A stretch of 64,000 bases of DNA, from the NCBI RefSeq assembly GCF_027474845.2, contig NZ_CP107031.2, forward strand, positions 620,001-684,000. Reading direction: 5' to 3'. The notes beneath the pieces were generated by a model. It had not been told where the DNA came from, did no database searches, and worked only from the letters and a program-made list of their open reading frames with translations. This stretch comes from Maribacter aestuarii (GTDB lineage: Bacteria; Bacteroidota; Bacteroidia; Flavobacteriales; Flavobacteriaceae). The translations under genes were made by a program, and so were the position numbers. Positions 28,260-37,604 of the stretch are shown here, one piece after another. How positions within the stretch are numbered: the first letter of the stretch is position 1; each line of letters starts with the position of its first letter.

Positions 28260-28280
28260 CGGAACGAAATTATAATATTT

Positions 28281-28288
28281 TATCTTTG
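28281..28288 (+). promoter_or_regulatory. -7 promoter element of the Nif3-like gene
   Basis: TATCTTTG matches TAnnTTTG, 21 bases before the ATG. A TTG lies 24 bases upstream (28254-28256), one base beyond the usual spacing range. Confidence 0.5.
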
Positions 28289-28309
28289 AAAACCTTATAT
28301 TCCAAGAAA

Positions 28310-29405
28310 ATGACCATAAATAACATTACCCGTATTTTAGAGGAATTTGCTCCGTTGGACTATGCCGAAGATTTTGATAATGTGGGTTTATTGATCGGGA
28401 ACAAAGGCGCAACGGTAAACGGAATATTGGTAACGCTAGATACTTTAGAAAATGTAGTGGACGAAGCTATTTCTAAAAAATGCAATCTCATTGTAAGTTT
28501 TCATCCAATTATTTTCAGCGGATTAAAAAAGATTACTGGTAAAAATTACGTGGAGCGCACGGTTTTAAAAGCCATAAAGAACGATATTGCCATTTATGCT
28601 ATTCACACCGCTTTGGATAATTGTCCCGAAGGTGTAAATGCTAAGATATGCGAGGTTATAAGTCTCAAGAATACTCAAGCCCTTATTCCTCAAAAAAATA
28701 CGATTAAAAAACTTACCACATACATCCCCGTTGATAAAGCCCAAAATTTAAAAAAAGAAGTTGTTCAACGCCGGGGCCGGAAAAATTGGAAACTACAGCA
28801 ATTGTAGTTTTGAGGTATCCGGCACAGGAAGTTACAAAGCAGGAAAAAATGCGAATCCCACAAAGGGAATTATAGGTAGTACCCATTATGAAGAAGAGTC
28901 GTTGATTTCGGTGGTATTTACTAAATCTGTAGAAGCCAAGGTTTTGGATGCTTTGTTGAAGAACCATCCATATGAAGAAGTCGCTTACGAAATACAAACA
29001 CTAGAAAACACCAATAAATATATTGGTATGGGAATGATTGGAGAACTGGAAGAAAGCATTTCGGAACAAGTGTTTTTAAAACAACTAAAATCCAGAATGA
29101 ACGCTACGGTAGTTAGGCACTCCGAACTTAGAGGTAAACCAGTTAAAAAAATAGCAGTTTTAGGAGGTAGCGGAGCGTTTGCCATTGGTGCCGCCAAAGC
29201 TGCCGGCGCGGATGTTTTTGTTACCGCGGATGTTAAATACCATCAATTTTACGAAGCTGAAAAACAGATGGTCATTGCAGATATTGGACACTTTGAAACT
29301 GAGCAGTTTACAAAAAACATTTTAGTTGATTATCTTACGGAAAAAATTCCTAATTTTGCAATCCATTTATCGGAAAGTATAACAAATCCTATCAAGTATT
29401 TTTAA
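28310..29405 (+). CDS. Nif3-like dinuclear metal centre protein, interrupted by a one-base frameshift
   Basis: ATG at 28310 (MTINNITRILEEFAPLDYAEDFDNVGLL) runs to DKAQNLKK; then the A7 run at 28750-28756 must lose one base to continue as LFNAGAGKIGNYSNCSFEV in the next frame. The corrected protein has 364 residues. Metal-site motifs: FHPIIFSGLKK and AIHTALDNCPEGVN in the first half, and DIGHFETEQFT in the second. The middle insertion (~135-240) is the PII-like domain of the long Nif3 form. The protein likely assembles as a hexamer; its biochemical role is not settled. The zinc-ribbon-like gene follows after 2 bases. Confidence 0.9.
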
Positions 29406-29407
29406 GT

Positions 29408-30187
29408 ATGGCAAAAAAAGAAGATTCATCCGTAGAGGCGAAGTTAAGAGCATTATATGACTTGCAATTAATTGACTCCAGGGTGGACGAGATACGTAAT
29501 GTACGTGGAGAATTACCTTTAGAAGTTGAAGATTTGGAAGATGAGGTACTCGGTCTTAGAACTAGGATGGACAAACTAAAGACTGACTTAGACACAATCA
29601 ATTTTGAAATTGGAGCCAAGAAAAACCTTATAGATGAGGCTAAAGCTTTAATCAAAAAATATACGGAGCAACAAAAAAATGTACGGAACAGCAGGGAATT
29701 CAATTCCATAAGTAAAGAATTGGAATTTCAAGAATTGGAAATTCAGTTGGCCGAAAAGCATATTAAGGAATTCAAAGCCCAAATAGAGCAAAAGAAAGAA
29801 GTAATAGCCGAAAACAAAGAACGTCTAGCGGAACGCGAAGCTCATCTAAAGCACAAGAAGAATGAGCTTGATGCTATTTTAGCGGAAACAGAGAAAGAGG
29901 AAAAAGCGTTGTTGGAGGAATCCTTAAAGTTTCAAGATAAAATAGAGGAGCGTCTGGTAAAAGCCTATGCCCGTATCCGAAATAGCGTTAAGAACGGTTT
30001 GGCCGTAGTACCTATTGAAAGAGGTGCTTCTGGAGGGTCTTTCTTTACGATTCCGCCGCAAGTTCAGGTAGAAATTGCTTCTAGGAAAAAAATTATAACG
30101 GATGAGCATAGTGGGCGCATATTGGTAGACCCGGCATTAGCGGACGAAGAATCTGAGAAAATGCAAAAAATGTTTTCAAAATTATAA
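29408..30187 (+). CDS. coiled-coil protein with a cysteine-less C4-type zinc-ribbon fold
   Basis: 259 residues: a long antiparallel coiled coil (~15-190) with the conserved VRNSREFNSISKELEFQELEI segment, then the C4 zinc-ribbon region. In homologues this reads roughly CGGC...CEHC-GRILVD; here it is GASGGSFFTIPP and ITDEHSGRILVDP, so all four cysteines are replaced. The protein probably cannot hold zinc this way. It sits two bases after the Nif3-like gene, a pairing I know from other Bacteroidota. Function unknown. Confidence 0.85.
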   Translation: MAKKEDSSVEAKLRALYDLQLIDSRVDEIRNVRGELPLEVEDLEDEVLGLRTRMDKLKTDLDTINFEIGAKKNLIDEAKALIKKYTEQQKNVRNSREFNSISKELEFQELEIQLAEKHIKEFKAQIEQKKEVIAENKERLAEREAHLKHKKNELDAILAETEKEEKALLEESLKFQDKIEERLVKAYARIRNSVKNGLAVVPIERGASGGSFFTIPPQVQVEIASRKKIITDEHSGRILVDPALADEESEKMQKMFSKL

Positions 30188-30212
30188 GCAATTTATATTC
30201 TAAATTATTCTT

Positions 30213-30242
30213 AAAGCCATCCTATACCGGATGGCTTTTTTA
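30213..30242 (+). terminator. intrinsic terminator after the Nif3/zinc-ribbon pair
   Basis: AAAGCCATCC / GGATGGCTTT stem with a 6-base loop followed by TTTTTATT. Confidence 0.9.
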
Positions 30243-30268
30243 TTATCTTGAGTTGAGAGAAGAGAAAT

Positions 30269-30676
30269 ATGCGTTATCTGATAATCCTTTTATTTTTTTT
30301 AATGTTGACACCATCCAATTCCAATGCCCAAAGTTTGTCAGATTATAAATGGAAAAATCGGATAATCCTCCTGATGGGTTCGGAATCCCCAGTTTTAAAC
30401 GAACAACTATCCCTTCTTAAAAGCCGTCAAAAAGAATTGTTGGAAAGAAATTTAATTATTTTCCGCTATGCAAACGGAAAATTATTTGACATTTCAGGTA
30501 GTGCCACCCCTATGAACACTAAGTCGGTTCCAGATAAAGATTATAACGGACTGTTATTAATTGGTAAGGATGGCGGGGTTAAACTGAAAAAAGAATTTAT
30601 AGTACCGCCCGATGAGATTTTTACCTTAATAGATGGTATGCCCATGAGGAGGGCGGAGATGAAAAATGAGCGATAA
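30269..30676 (+). CDS. DUF4174 domain secreted protein
   Basis: 135 residues with signal peptide (MRYLIILLFFLMLTPSNSNAQ) and a DUF4174-type body: the YKWKNRIILLMG opening, RNLIIFRYANGK and DYNGLLLIGKDGGVKLK. The fold resembles thioredoxin-like proteins but I see no CxxC. Function unknown. Downstream is the convergent kmo gene, 9 bases from stop to stop. Confidence 0.85.
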   Translation: MRYLIILLFFLMLTPSNSNAQSLSDYKWKNRIILLMGSESPVLNEQLSLLKSRQKELLERNLIIFRYANGKLFDISGSATPMNTKSVPDKDYNGLLLIGKDGGVKLKKEFIVPPDEIFTLIDGMPMRRAEMKNER

Positions 30677-30685
30677 TATTTAAGG

Positions 30686-32026
30686 TTACAATAACGAGAG
30701 TATCTTCTCCTCAACTTCCTTGGAATCCCATTCTTTATCAATATTTTCTAGTTGCATTACCTCTTGCATAATTTTTTCCTGTTTATCGCCCACTGCCAGC
30801 GCCTCCGCATAAGGCCTCTCAGAAAATGTAACGCGAGAATAAACCGGAATCCATTTATCGGGATATTTGGATGCGAAACGTTTTTCAATTTTCTTTTGAA
30901 GTAGAAACTCTGGATTTGCGGTCTTACTGCTCATCTCCATAAAGTTGCGATAACTTAATTCCGCAATGGCATCCGCATTTGGTTTTCTTTCCTTTTGATA
31001 TTCCTGAAAGATAGACTCCCAATCGTTACCATACTTGTTAATCATGCTATTCAAAACATAAATATCCTCAAATCCTGCATTCATACCCTGTCCGTAAAAA
31101 GGTACCACGGCATGAGCAGAATCACCGACCAAGGCGACTTTGTCCCAATAAGTCCAGGGATAGCATTTCATCGTTACCATGGCACTGGTAGGATTCTTGA
31201 AAAAATCCTCCGTCAAATTCTCTATATCTTTTCTAACGTTTGGAAAATGTTCTTTAAAAAAGGAAAGGGCCTCTTTCTTTGTTTTTATACTTTCAAAGGA
31301 AATTTCACCTTCAAAGGGCATAAAAAGGGTACAGGTAAAGCTTCCGTCCAAATTAGGCATAGCAATTAACATGAACCTCCCCCTGGGCCATATGTGAAAG
31401 GAGTTTTTATCTAATTTGTGACTACCATCTTCATTGGGTGGTATGCTGAGTTCCTTATATCCAACGTCTATAAAATCCTGTGAATAGTCAAACCGACTTC
31501 TTCGTTGCATTTTGTGTCTTACTCTGGAGAATGCCCCATCACAACCAAAAATTAGATCATGGTCGTATGCTTTCCATTCACTTTTCTCACTCTCACCAGT
31601 ATATATCTTAGCCTCGGGAAGATTTACATCCCAGACTTTCTCGTTAAATCTAAAGTCTACTCCGGCCTGCTCCGCCAAGTCTATCATCCGCTTGTTCAAG
31701 ACGCCTCTTGAAATGGACCATATAGCCTCCCCTTCTTTACCATATTTTTGAAAATATTCCTCCTTACCAACAACATGCATGGCCCTCTTGTCTAGAGGGA
31801 TTCCTATTTTTCTTATCTCATCTTCAATGCCAACCTCTCTAAGTGCCTTCCAACCCCTATTACTCATAGCCAAATTGATGGAGCGCCCGGAAAAATTTAT
31901 ATTTCTAATATCCGGTCTACGGTCAAATACGGTGATTTTATGACCGTATTGCTTTAGGTAGATAGCTAACAATGAACCAACTAAACCGGATCCAATGATG
32001 GCGATACTCTTTTTGGTAATTTTCAT
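30686..32026 (-). CDS. kmo: kynurenine 3-monooxygenase
   Basis: FAD- and NADPH-dependent hydroxylation of L-kynurenine to 3-hydroxykynurenine, a step of tryptophan degradation and of NAD synthesis from tryptophan. The 446-residue product has IAIIGSGLVGSLLAIYL, FSGRSINLAMSNRGW, the DG motif in IFGCDGAFSRVR and the FAD motif LVGDSAHAVVPFYGQGMNAGFED. The C-terminal membrane-anchor part is kept. kynU lies 7 kb away on the same strand. Confidence 0.95.
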   Translation of the reverse strand: MKITKKSIAIIGSGLVGSLLAIYLKQYGHKITVFDRRPDIRNINFSGRSINLAMSNRGWKALREVGIEDEIRKIGIPLDKRAMHVVGKEEYFQKYGKEGEAIWSISRGVLNKRMIDLAEQAGVDFRFNEKVWDVNLPEAKIYTGESEKSEWKAYDHDLIFGCDGAFSRVRHKMQRRSRFDYSQDFIDVGYKELSIPPNEDGSHKLDKNSFHIWPRGRFMLIAMPNLDGSFTCTLFMPFEGEISFESIKTKKEALSFFKEHFPNVRKDIENLTEDFFKNPTSAMVTMKCYPWTYWDKVALVGDSAHAVVPFYGQGMNAGFEDIYVLNSMINKYGNDWESIFQEYQKERKPNADAIAELSYRNFMEMSSKTANPEFLLQKKIEKRFASKYPDKWIPVYSRVTFSERPYAEALAVGDKQEKIMQEVMQLENIDKEWDSKEVEEKILSLL

Positions 32027-32160
32027 GGATTACAACGGATCTAGCAAATAACTTGGTTTGGCCATAAAAATAGGAAAATATATGGTATTAAGCTTATCCC
32101 AAACGATGTGACTCATGGTCAATTTAATATTCCCTTAACTAGAAATGTTTAACAATTGGT

Positions 32161-32168
32161 TATTTTTG
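32161..32168 (+). promoter_or_regulatory. -7 promoter element of the flavin-reductase/photolyase group
   Basis: TATTTTTG matches TAnnTTTG. Its position supports a start codon at 32189 rather than at 32156. No TTG at -33. Confidence 0.45.
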
Positions 32169-32188
32169 ATAGACAAAAAATTAAATCT

Positions 32189-32833
32189 TTGAAACATTAT
32201 ACCAAAGAAGAACTTAAAAATCTGAAAGGTAGGTACAGGGCCAATCTGGTAAACAGCTGTACCGGTTATAAATCCTGCAATCTGTTGGGTACTATGTCCG
32301 GTCAGGGAATAACCAATTTAGCAATTTTCAATTCAGTAGTGCATATAGGTAGTAATCCAGCTTTGCTAGGATTCATCTTACGACCGTTGACCGTTCGCCG
32401 AGATACTTATATCAATTTTAAAGAATCTGGATTTTTTACCGTAAACCAGGTAAATTCAAATATTTTAGGGGATGCTCACCACACTTCTGCTAAATACGAT
32501 GAGAGTATATCGGAATTTTCAAAAACAAATCTTACCGAAGACTTTTTGGATGATTTCCCGGCCCCATATGTCCAGGAAAGTGCCATAAAAATTGGCTGTA
32601 GTTATGTTAATGAATACACGATAGCAGAAAATGACTGTCTTTTAATCATTGGGGCGATAGAGCATCTGTACTTACCGGAAGATACTATTCATGCAGATGG
32701 TTGGGTACAATTGGACAAAATGGACACCGTAGCCACCATTGGTTTGGACGGTTACGCATTGCCCGATCTTTTACATCGCTTTGCTTATGCCAGACCCTAT
32801 GAAACAACCCATATTTTAGAAAGTGGCTCATAA
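32189..32833 (+). CDS. flavin reductase family protein
   Basis: About 214 residues from a TTG start ([12 protein letters not shown]); the in-frame TTG at 32156 would lie upstream of the presumed transcription start. The FMN-binding split-barrel pattern is visible: [39 protein letters not shown] and a [18 protein letters not shown] stretch. It likely binds FMN and reduces free flavin or acts as an oxidoreductase. It overlaps a DUF2256 gene by 11 bases and leads into two photolyase genes. Confidence 0.85.
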   Translation: MKHYTKEELKNLKGRYRANLVNSCTGYKSCNLLGTMSGQGITNLAIFNSVVHIGSNPALLGFILRPLTVRRDTYINFKESGFFTVNQVNSNILGDAHHTSAKYDESISEFSKTNLTEDFLDDFPAPYVQESAIKIGCSYVNEYTIAENDCLLIIGAIEHLYLPEDTIHADGWVQLDKMDTVATIGLDGYALPDLLHRFAYARPYETTHILESGS

Positions 32834-32969
32834 AAAACAACAGTTGCCCCAAAAAATATGCGCTCGCTGTGGATTACCGTTCACTTGGCGTAAAAAATGG
32901 GAAAGAGATTGGGAGCAAGTAAAATTTTGTAGTGAGCGTTGCAGAAGGAACAAGTCTAGCATGCAATAG
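32823..32969 (+). CDS. DUF2256 small zinc-ribbon-like protein
   Basis: 48 residues from a GTG start inside the end of the flavin reductase gene. The sequence carries [19 protein letters not shown], then [12 protein letters not shown]: four cysteines in two CxxC/CxxxC pairs plus the PFxWRKKW signature of DUF2256. Members are commonly encoded beside cryptochromes and photolyases, as here. Function unknown. Confidence 0.88.
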   Translation: MAHKKQQLPQKICARCGLPFTWRKKWERDWEQVKFCSERCRRNKSSMQ

Positions 32970-33027
32970 GCCAGGACTATTAAAATGAACATTCAAATTC
33001 GAAAAGATATTTTTTAAACTCAACAAC

Positions 33028-34323
33028 ATGAACAACCTAATTTGGTTTAGAAACGACTTGCGCGTTGCCGACAATATATCCTTGACCAAAGCTTCTAAAG
33101 GAGAAAAACTGGTAGCAGTATATTTTTTCGACCCTAGACATTACGATATAGGTGACTTTGGATTTAAAAAAATAGAAAAATACCGTGCTAAGTTTTTATT
33201 AGAAACCGTCCAAGAATTAAAAAATGCGCTGAAAAAGCTCAATATCACGTTATTGACCTATAATGAGCGTCCAGAAATCATCATACCCAAATTGGTCAAT
33301 GACCATCAAATAAAAAACATCTATTTGCAAAAAGAATGGACTCGTGATGAAAGTAAGGTTAAGGATGGTGTGATAGCCAAAGTTCCGGCATTGGTGAATT
33401 TTGAAGAGTCGTACGACCAGTTTTTATTTCATCCAGAAGATATTCCCTATAAAAGTTTTAAAGAGATTCCAGAGGTGTTTACCACCTTTAGAAAAAAGTG
33501 CGAGAAAAATGTAAGCGTATCTAAGCCGCTCCCTATCCCAGTCCCAATGCCTAAACAAAATCTTCTGGAGATATCCACCTCCATACCTACCTTAGAAGAC
33601 TTGGGGTTTGAAGAGTTTCAAACGGATTCTAGAACTGCCTTTCCTTTCAAAGGAGGGGAATTTGAAGCCTTGGACAGAATTGAAGAATATTTCTGGACTA
33701 CTAAAAAGCTTGCGTATTATAAGAAAACAAGAAACGGTCTAGTAGGTAAAGATTACAGTTCTAAATTATCCGCTTGGCTTGCAAATGGTAGTATTTCCGC
33801 ACGCACCATTTATTGGGAGGTAAAACGTTTTGAAGAAGAGATTAAGAAAAATCAGGATACGTATTGGTTAATATTTGAACTTATTTGGCGCGATTATTTT
33901 AAGTACGTATCCCTGAAACATAAGAATAAAATTTTCATGATTGGTGGAATCCTTGACAAGGATTATGACTGGAATAACTCAAAAATAGCGAAGGACCAGT
34001 GGATAAATGGTCAAACCAAAGAACCTTTCGTCAATGCCAATATGAAGGAAATCGCAGGAACCGGATGGATGAGCAATCGGGGAAGGCAAAATGTAGCCAG
34101 TTATTGGTCCAAGGAACTTAAGCAAGATTGGCGGATAGGCGCGGCTTATTTTGAAAGTATGTTGTTAGATTATGACGTACACAGCAACTGGGGCAATTGG
34201 ATGTATAATAGCGGCGTTGGTAACGATCCTAGAGATAGAAAGTTTAATATTAAAAGACAGGCGGAGATGTACGATGGAAATGGCAAATTTCAAAACCTGT
34301 GGCTACAAGAATCACTTTTTTAA
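33028..34323 (+). CDS. cryptochrome DASH
   Basis: 431-residue flavoprotein of the photolyase/cryptochrome family; DASH types repair cyclobutane dimers in single-stranded DNA and may sense blue light. N-terminal Rossmann domain (LIWFRNDLRVADNISL, YFFDPRHYD), and a C-terminal FAD domain with LIWRDYFKY, the NANMKEIAGTGWMSNRGRQNVASY segment and DYDVHSNWGNWMYNSGVGNDPR. The start is 58 bases after DUF2256 and the stop is 9 bases before the Fe-S photolyase gene. Confidence 0.93.
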   Translation: MNNLIWFRNDLRVADNISLTKASKGEKLVAVYFFDPRHYDIGDFGFKKIEKYRAKFLLETVQELKNALKKLNITLLTYNERPEIIIPKLVNDHQIKNIYLQKEWTRDESKVKDGVIAKVPALVNFEESYDQFLFHPEDIPYKSFKEIPEVFTTFRKKCEKNVSVSKPLPIPVPMPKQNLLEISTSIPTLEDLGFEEFQTDSRTAFPFKGGEFEALDRIEEYFWTTKKLAYYKKTRNGLVGKDYSSKLSAWLANGSISARTIYWEVKRFEEEIKKNQDTYWLIFELIWRDYFKYVSLKHKNKIFMIGGILDKDYDWNNSKIAKDQWINGQTKEPFVNANMKEIAGTGWMSNRGRQNVASYWSKELKQDWRIGAAYFESMLLDYDVHSNWGNWMYNSGVGNDPRDRKFNIKRQAEMYDGNGKFQNLWLQESLF

Positions 34324-34332
34324 GAAACTGAA

Positions 34333-35865
34333 ATGAAGAAACTACGATTAATTTTAGGAGACCAACTAAATCAAAAACATTCTTGGTTTAATGAAGTAGA
34401 CCCGGATATAACCTATATCATGGCAGAGATGCGGCAAGAAACCGATTATGTAAAGCATCATATTCAGAAAGTAGTGGCCTTTTTTATGGCGATGCGTAGC
34501 TTTAAAGATGATCTTACAGACAAAGGCCATCAGTTTATTTATTTAAAAATTACCGATGCTGAGAATCTGCAGGATTTAGACAGTATTATCAAGGATCATA
34601 TAAAAAAGACCAATGCAGAGAAGTTTGAATACCTGCTACCGGATGAATACCGGCTTGATCAGCAACTTAAAGACATTTGTAAATCCTTAGACATTACATC
34701 AGAAGCATTTGATACGGAACACTTTTATACTTCCAGAACCGAACTAGCAGATTTTTATAAAGGAAACAAGCAAATGGTCATGGAAAGTTTCTACCGCATG
34801 ATGCGTAAGAAACATGATATAATGATGGCTAACGGACAACCAGAAGGGGGCAAATGGAACTTTGATCAAAGTAACCGTAAAAAATGGAAGGGAGAGCCTG
34901 AAATACCGCACAAAAGGGGTTTTAGAAAGGATGTTTCCGGTATACTGGAAGAATTAGAAAAAGCAGAGGTAAAAACTTTCGGCAACATCGATGCTAACTC
35001 CTTCAACTGGCCAGTTACACGAGAGGATAGCCTATCAGTCTTGCGCTATTTTTGCAAAGAACTTTTAGTGCATTTTGGGGATTATCAAGATGCGCTGCAC
35101 ACCGACGAGAAGTTCTTATTCCATTCTAGGCTTTCTTTTGCCATGAACAGTAAGATATTGAGCCCTAAAGAAGTCATTGACAAAGTTCTGGACTTTTATT
35201 ACGATAATGAAAAAGATATTGATATCTCACAAGTGGAAGGTTTTGTGCGTCAGATTTTAGGTTGGCGGGAATACATGCGCGGTATCTACTGGAAAGAAAT
35301 GCCCGAGTATAAACAATTGAATAAACTCGATAACCATAACAACCTACCCGACTTCTTCTGGACTGGTGAGACCAAGATGAACTGCTTAAAACATGCCATT
35401 GGGCAGAGTTTGGACGAAGCATATGCCCATCACATACAACGACTTATGATTATTGGCAATTATGCCCTGCTTACGCAGTTGCATCCGGATGAAGTGGACA
35501 AATGGTATCTGGGGGTTTATATAGATGCTATAGAATGGGTGGAAATCACCAATACAAGAGGAATGAGTCAGTTTGCGGATGGTGGTATTGTTGCTACAAA
35601 ACCTTATGTGAGCAGTGCAAACTACATCAACAAAATGAGTAATTATTGTGGTGGTTGCCAATACAGTCATACCAAAAAAGTAGGTGAGAACGCCTGCCCT
35701 TTTAATTCTCTATACTGGAATTTTCTAAACGAAAAGAGAGAACATTTTAAGGATAACCATCGTATGAATATGATGATGAGTCTCTTAGAGAAGAAAAATA
35801 ACGCTGAGCTTAATGACCTGCAAGAACGTGCTCAACAAATCATTTCGAATCCAGACAACTATTAA
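34333..35865 (+). CDS. Fe-S cluster photolyase (FeS-BCP / PhrB-like)
   Basis: 510-residue photolyase-related protein starting KKLRLILGDQLNQKHSWF, the family hallmark. FAD domain with FVRQILGWREYMRGIYW and RLMIIGNYALLTQLHPDEVDKWY. Cluster cysteines are C in KMNCLKHA, the pair in NYCGGCQYS and the one in NACPFNSLYW, four in total for a [4Fe-4S] cluster. Characterised bacterial members repair (6-4) photoproducts. It forms a plus-strand group with CRY-DASH, DUF2256 and the flavin reductase, ending in a strong terminator. Confidence 0.93.
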   Translation: MKKLRLILGDQLNQKHSWFNEVDPDITYIMAEMRQETDYVKHHIQKVVAFFMAMRSFKDDLTDKGHQFIYLKITDAENLQDLDSIIKDHIKKTNAEKFEYLLPDEYRLDQQLKDICKSLDITSEAFDTEHFYTSRTELADFYKGNKQMVMESFYRMMRKKHDIMMANGQPEGGKWNFDQSNRKKWKGEPEIPHKRGFRKDVSGILEELEKAEVKTFGNIDANSFNWPVTREDSLSVLRYFCKELLVHFGDYQDALHTDEKFLFHSRLSFAMNSKILSPKEVIDKVLDFYYDNEKDIDISQVEGFVRQILGWREYMRGIYWKEMPEYKQLNKLDNHNNLPDFFWTGETKMNCLKHAIGQSLDEAYAHHIQRLMIIGNYALLTQLHPDEVDKWYLGVYIDAIEWVEITNTRGMSQFADGGIVATKPYVSSANYINKMSNYCGGCQYSHTKKVGENACPFNSLYWNFLNEKREHFKDNHRMNMMMSLLEKKNNAELNDLQERAQQIISNPDNY

Positions 35866-35947
35866 TTTTTTAATAATTGGGTGACCCAAAATCAAGTGTT
35901 CTTACGTATATATTAAAACTATTCCGCGAGAGCGCCTATATATATAA

Positions 35948-35984
35948 AAGTCCTTTCCAACGTATTGGAAAGGACTTTTTGTTT
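35948..35984. terminator. bidirectional terminator between photolyase and clpP
   Basis: AAGTCCTTTCCAA / TTGGAAAGGACTT, a 13-bp perfect stem with a CGTA loop and a following T-run on the plus strand. It also serves the convergent clpP side, whose stop is 19 bases away. Confidence 0.9.
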
Positions 35985-36002
35985 AGTTGAATTCTTATGA
36001 TA

Positions 36003-36551
36003 TTATTTTAGAATCCCGTCAACAATTCCGTATTCGATGGATTCGTTAGCGTTCATCCAATAGTCCCTATCAAAATCTCTAAGCACTTTTTCAAATTTCT
36101 GTCCACAATTATCGGCTAAAATCTGGGCGCTCAACTCTTTAGTTTTGATAATTTCCTTTGCCTGTATCTCAATGTTGGATGCCTGTCCCCTAGCCCCTCC
36201 ACTGGGTTGATGAATCATTACCTGTGCGTGTGGCTGTATGAAACGTCTTCCATTTTTCCCAACGGATAAGAGAATACTTCCCATGGAAGCGGCCAATCCT
36301 GTACAGATGGTAGAAACCGGGCTTTTTAGGGCCTTAATGGTATCGTATATGGCAAAACCGGAAGTAACATAACCGCCCGGACTATTGATATATAATTGGA
36401 TTTCTTTATTGTTCTGCATGTCTAAATACATCAACCTGTCTATCACGTGTTTGGCAGAATCATCATCTACCATACCCCAAAGAAAAACCTTTCTTTCCTC
36501 CAACATTTTTTCATCTATGGCCTCTTGTATTTTCCCCTTTTTAGCACTCAT
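36003..36551 (-). CDS. clpP: ClpP-family serine protease subunit (orphan copy)
   Basis: 182 residues. The ClpP fold is clear: IQLYINSPGGYVTSGFAIYDTI, catalytic Ser in GLAASMGSILL, His in VMIHQPSGGARGQASNIEIQA and Asp in FDRDYWMNANESIEYGIVD. It is shorter than the ~225-residue ClpP encoded with clpX in many flavobacteria and no clpX, tig or clpA is adjacent, so it may be a second ClpP forming mixed complexes. That point is inference. Confidence 0.88.
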   Translation of the reverse strand: MSAKKGKIQEAIDEKMLEERKVFLWGMVDDDSAKHVIDRLMYLDMQNNKEIQLYINSPGGYVTSGFAIYDTIKALKSPVSTICTGLAASMGSILLSVGKNGRRFIQPHAQVMIHQPSGGARGQASNIEIQAKEIIKTKELSAQILADNCGQKFEKVLRDFDRDYWMNANESIEYGIVDGILK

Positions 36552-36783
36552 ATAGTTTTCTTTTTTATCAAAATCAAAATTAAGGAATTAATTATGAAAC
36601 CTACAATCTTAAAAGAAGGATACAGCTATTTTAAAAAGTAGTAAATGAAAGAGCCATACTTTTACAGTAACCCTTTGAGGAATGACTATTTCTTTATATG
36701 GAAATAAGTGCTAAGCACACGATAAAGAATTATAACCAAAAGAAAAAAGGTAATCTATATCTTTACGAAAACATTATATAGCG

Positions 36784-37458
36784 ATGAAAAATTATTTAGT
36801 ACTATCAGTGACATTGGTATTTGCTCTAGCAGGTTGCAAGAGCGATAAAAAGACTGAAACCGATATCCCTTTAAAAGAATTGAATATTTTAGAAAAAGTG
36901 GCCCAGGCACACGGATATGACAATTGGAAGAACGTTTCCAGTTTAAAATTCACTTTTAATGTAGACAGGGACTCATCACACTTTGAACGTACGTGGTTGT
37001 GGCAGCCAAAATCTAACGAAGTCGTGTTTATGACTAGGGAAGATACGATAACCTATAACAGAAAAGCTGTGGACAGCCTTACCGCTAAGACCGATGGAGG
37101 TTTCGTCAATGACAAGTTTTGGTTATTGGCTCCTTTTCAATTGGTCTGGGACCAAAAGGGTTTTACCTATGAACATTCAGAAAATCAAGAGGCGCCTATT
37201 AGCAAAGAGAAAATGCATAAACTGACCACAGTTTATGCCAATGAAGGTGGTTATACGCCGGGAGATGCTTATGATTATTATTTTGGGGACGATTACGTCA
37301 TCAAAGAATGGGTATTTAGAAAAGGTAATCAAGAGGAACCGTCGATGGTGACTAGTTGGGAAGACTATAAAACTTTGCAAGGATTGGATATTGCTACCAT
37401 GCATAAAATGCCAGAGGCCAATTTTCAACTTTATTTCACCGATATAGAGGTGAAATAG
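36784..37458 (+). CDS. lipoprotein of unknown function
   Basis: 224 residues with lipobox (LVFALAGC, Cys at ~19). The body is a beta-rich single domain with WKNVSSLKFTFNVDRD, FERTWLWQPKSNEVV and a YFTDIEVK end, reminiscent of LolA/LppX-like folds, but I cannot assign it. A TATCTTTA element about 20 bases upstream may be its promoter. Monocistronic by layout. Confidence 0.75.
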   Translation: MKNYLVLSVTLVFALAGCKSDKKTETDIPLKELNILEKVAQAHGYDNWKNVSSLKFTFNVDRDSSHFERTWLWQPKSNEVVFMTREDTITYNRKAVDSLTAKTDGGFVNDKFWLLAPFQLVWDQKGFTYEHSENQEAPISKEKMHKLTTVYANEGGYTPGDAYDYYFGDDYVIKEWVFRKGNQEEPSMVTSWEDYKTLQGLDIATMHKMPEANFQLYFTDIEVK

Positions 37459-37604
37459 TTACTGTACAAGCAGCTCCAAAAAAGAAACTTTTTGGAACAC
37501 TCAAAAATCAACTACGATTAAAAAAGAATCGTCCGCCTTTATTCAAAAAATGGATGGTGACAATAGCCAGTTTAAGGTGCGGAGCAATTTAGATTGAATA
37601 TATT

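Noticed and set aside
28713..28997. Antisense frame across the Nif3-like break
   Set aside because: Shadow of the real gene; the sense-strand reading joins perfectly after a one-base correction.
36594..36641. 15-codon reading frame upstream of the lipoprotein gene
   Set aside because: Too short, no promoter or family support.
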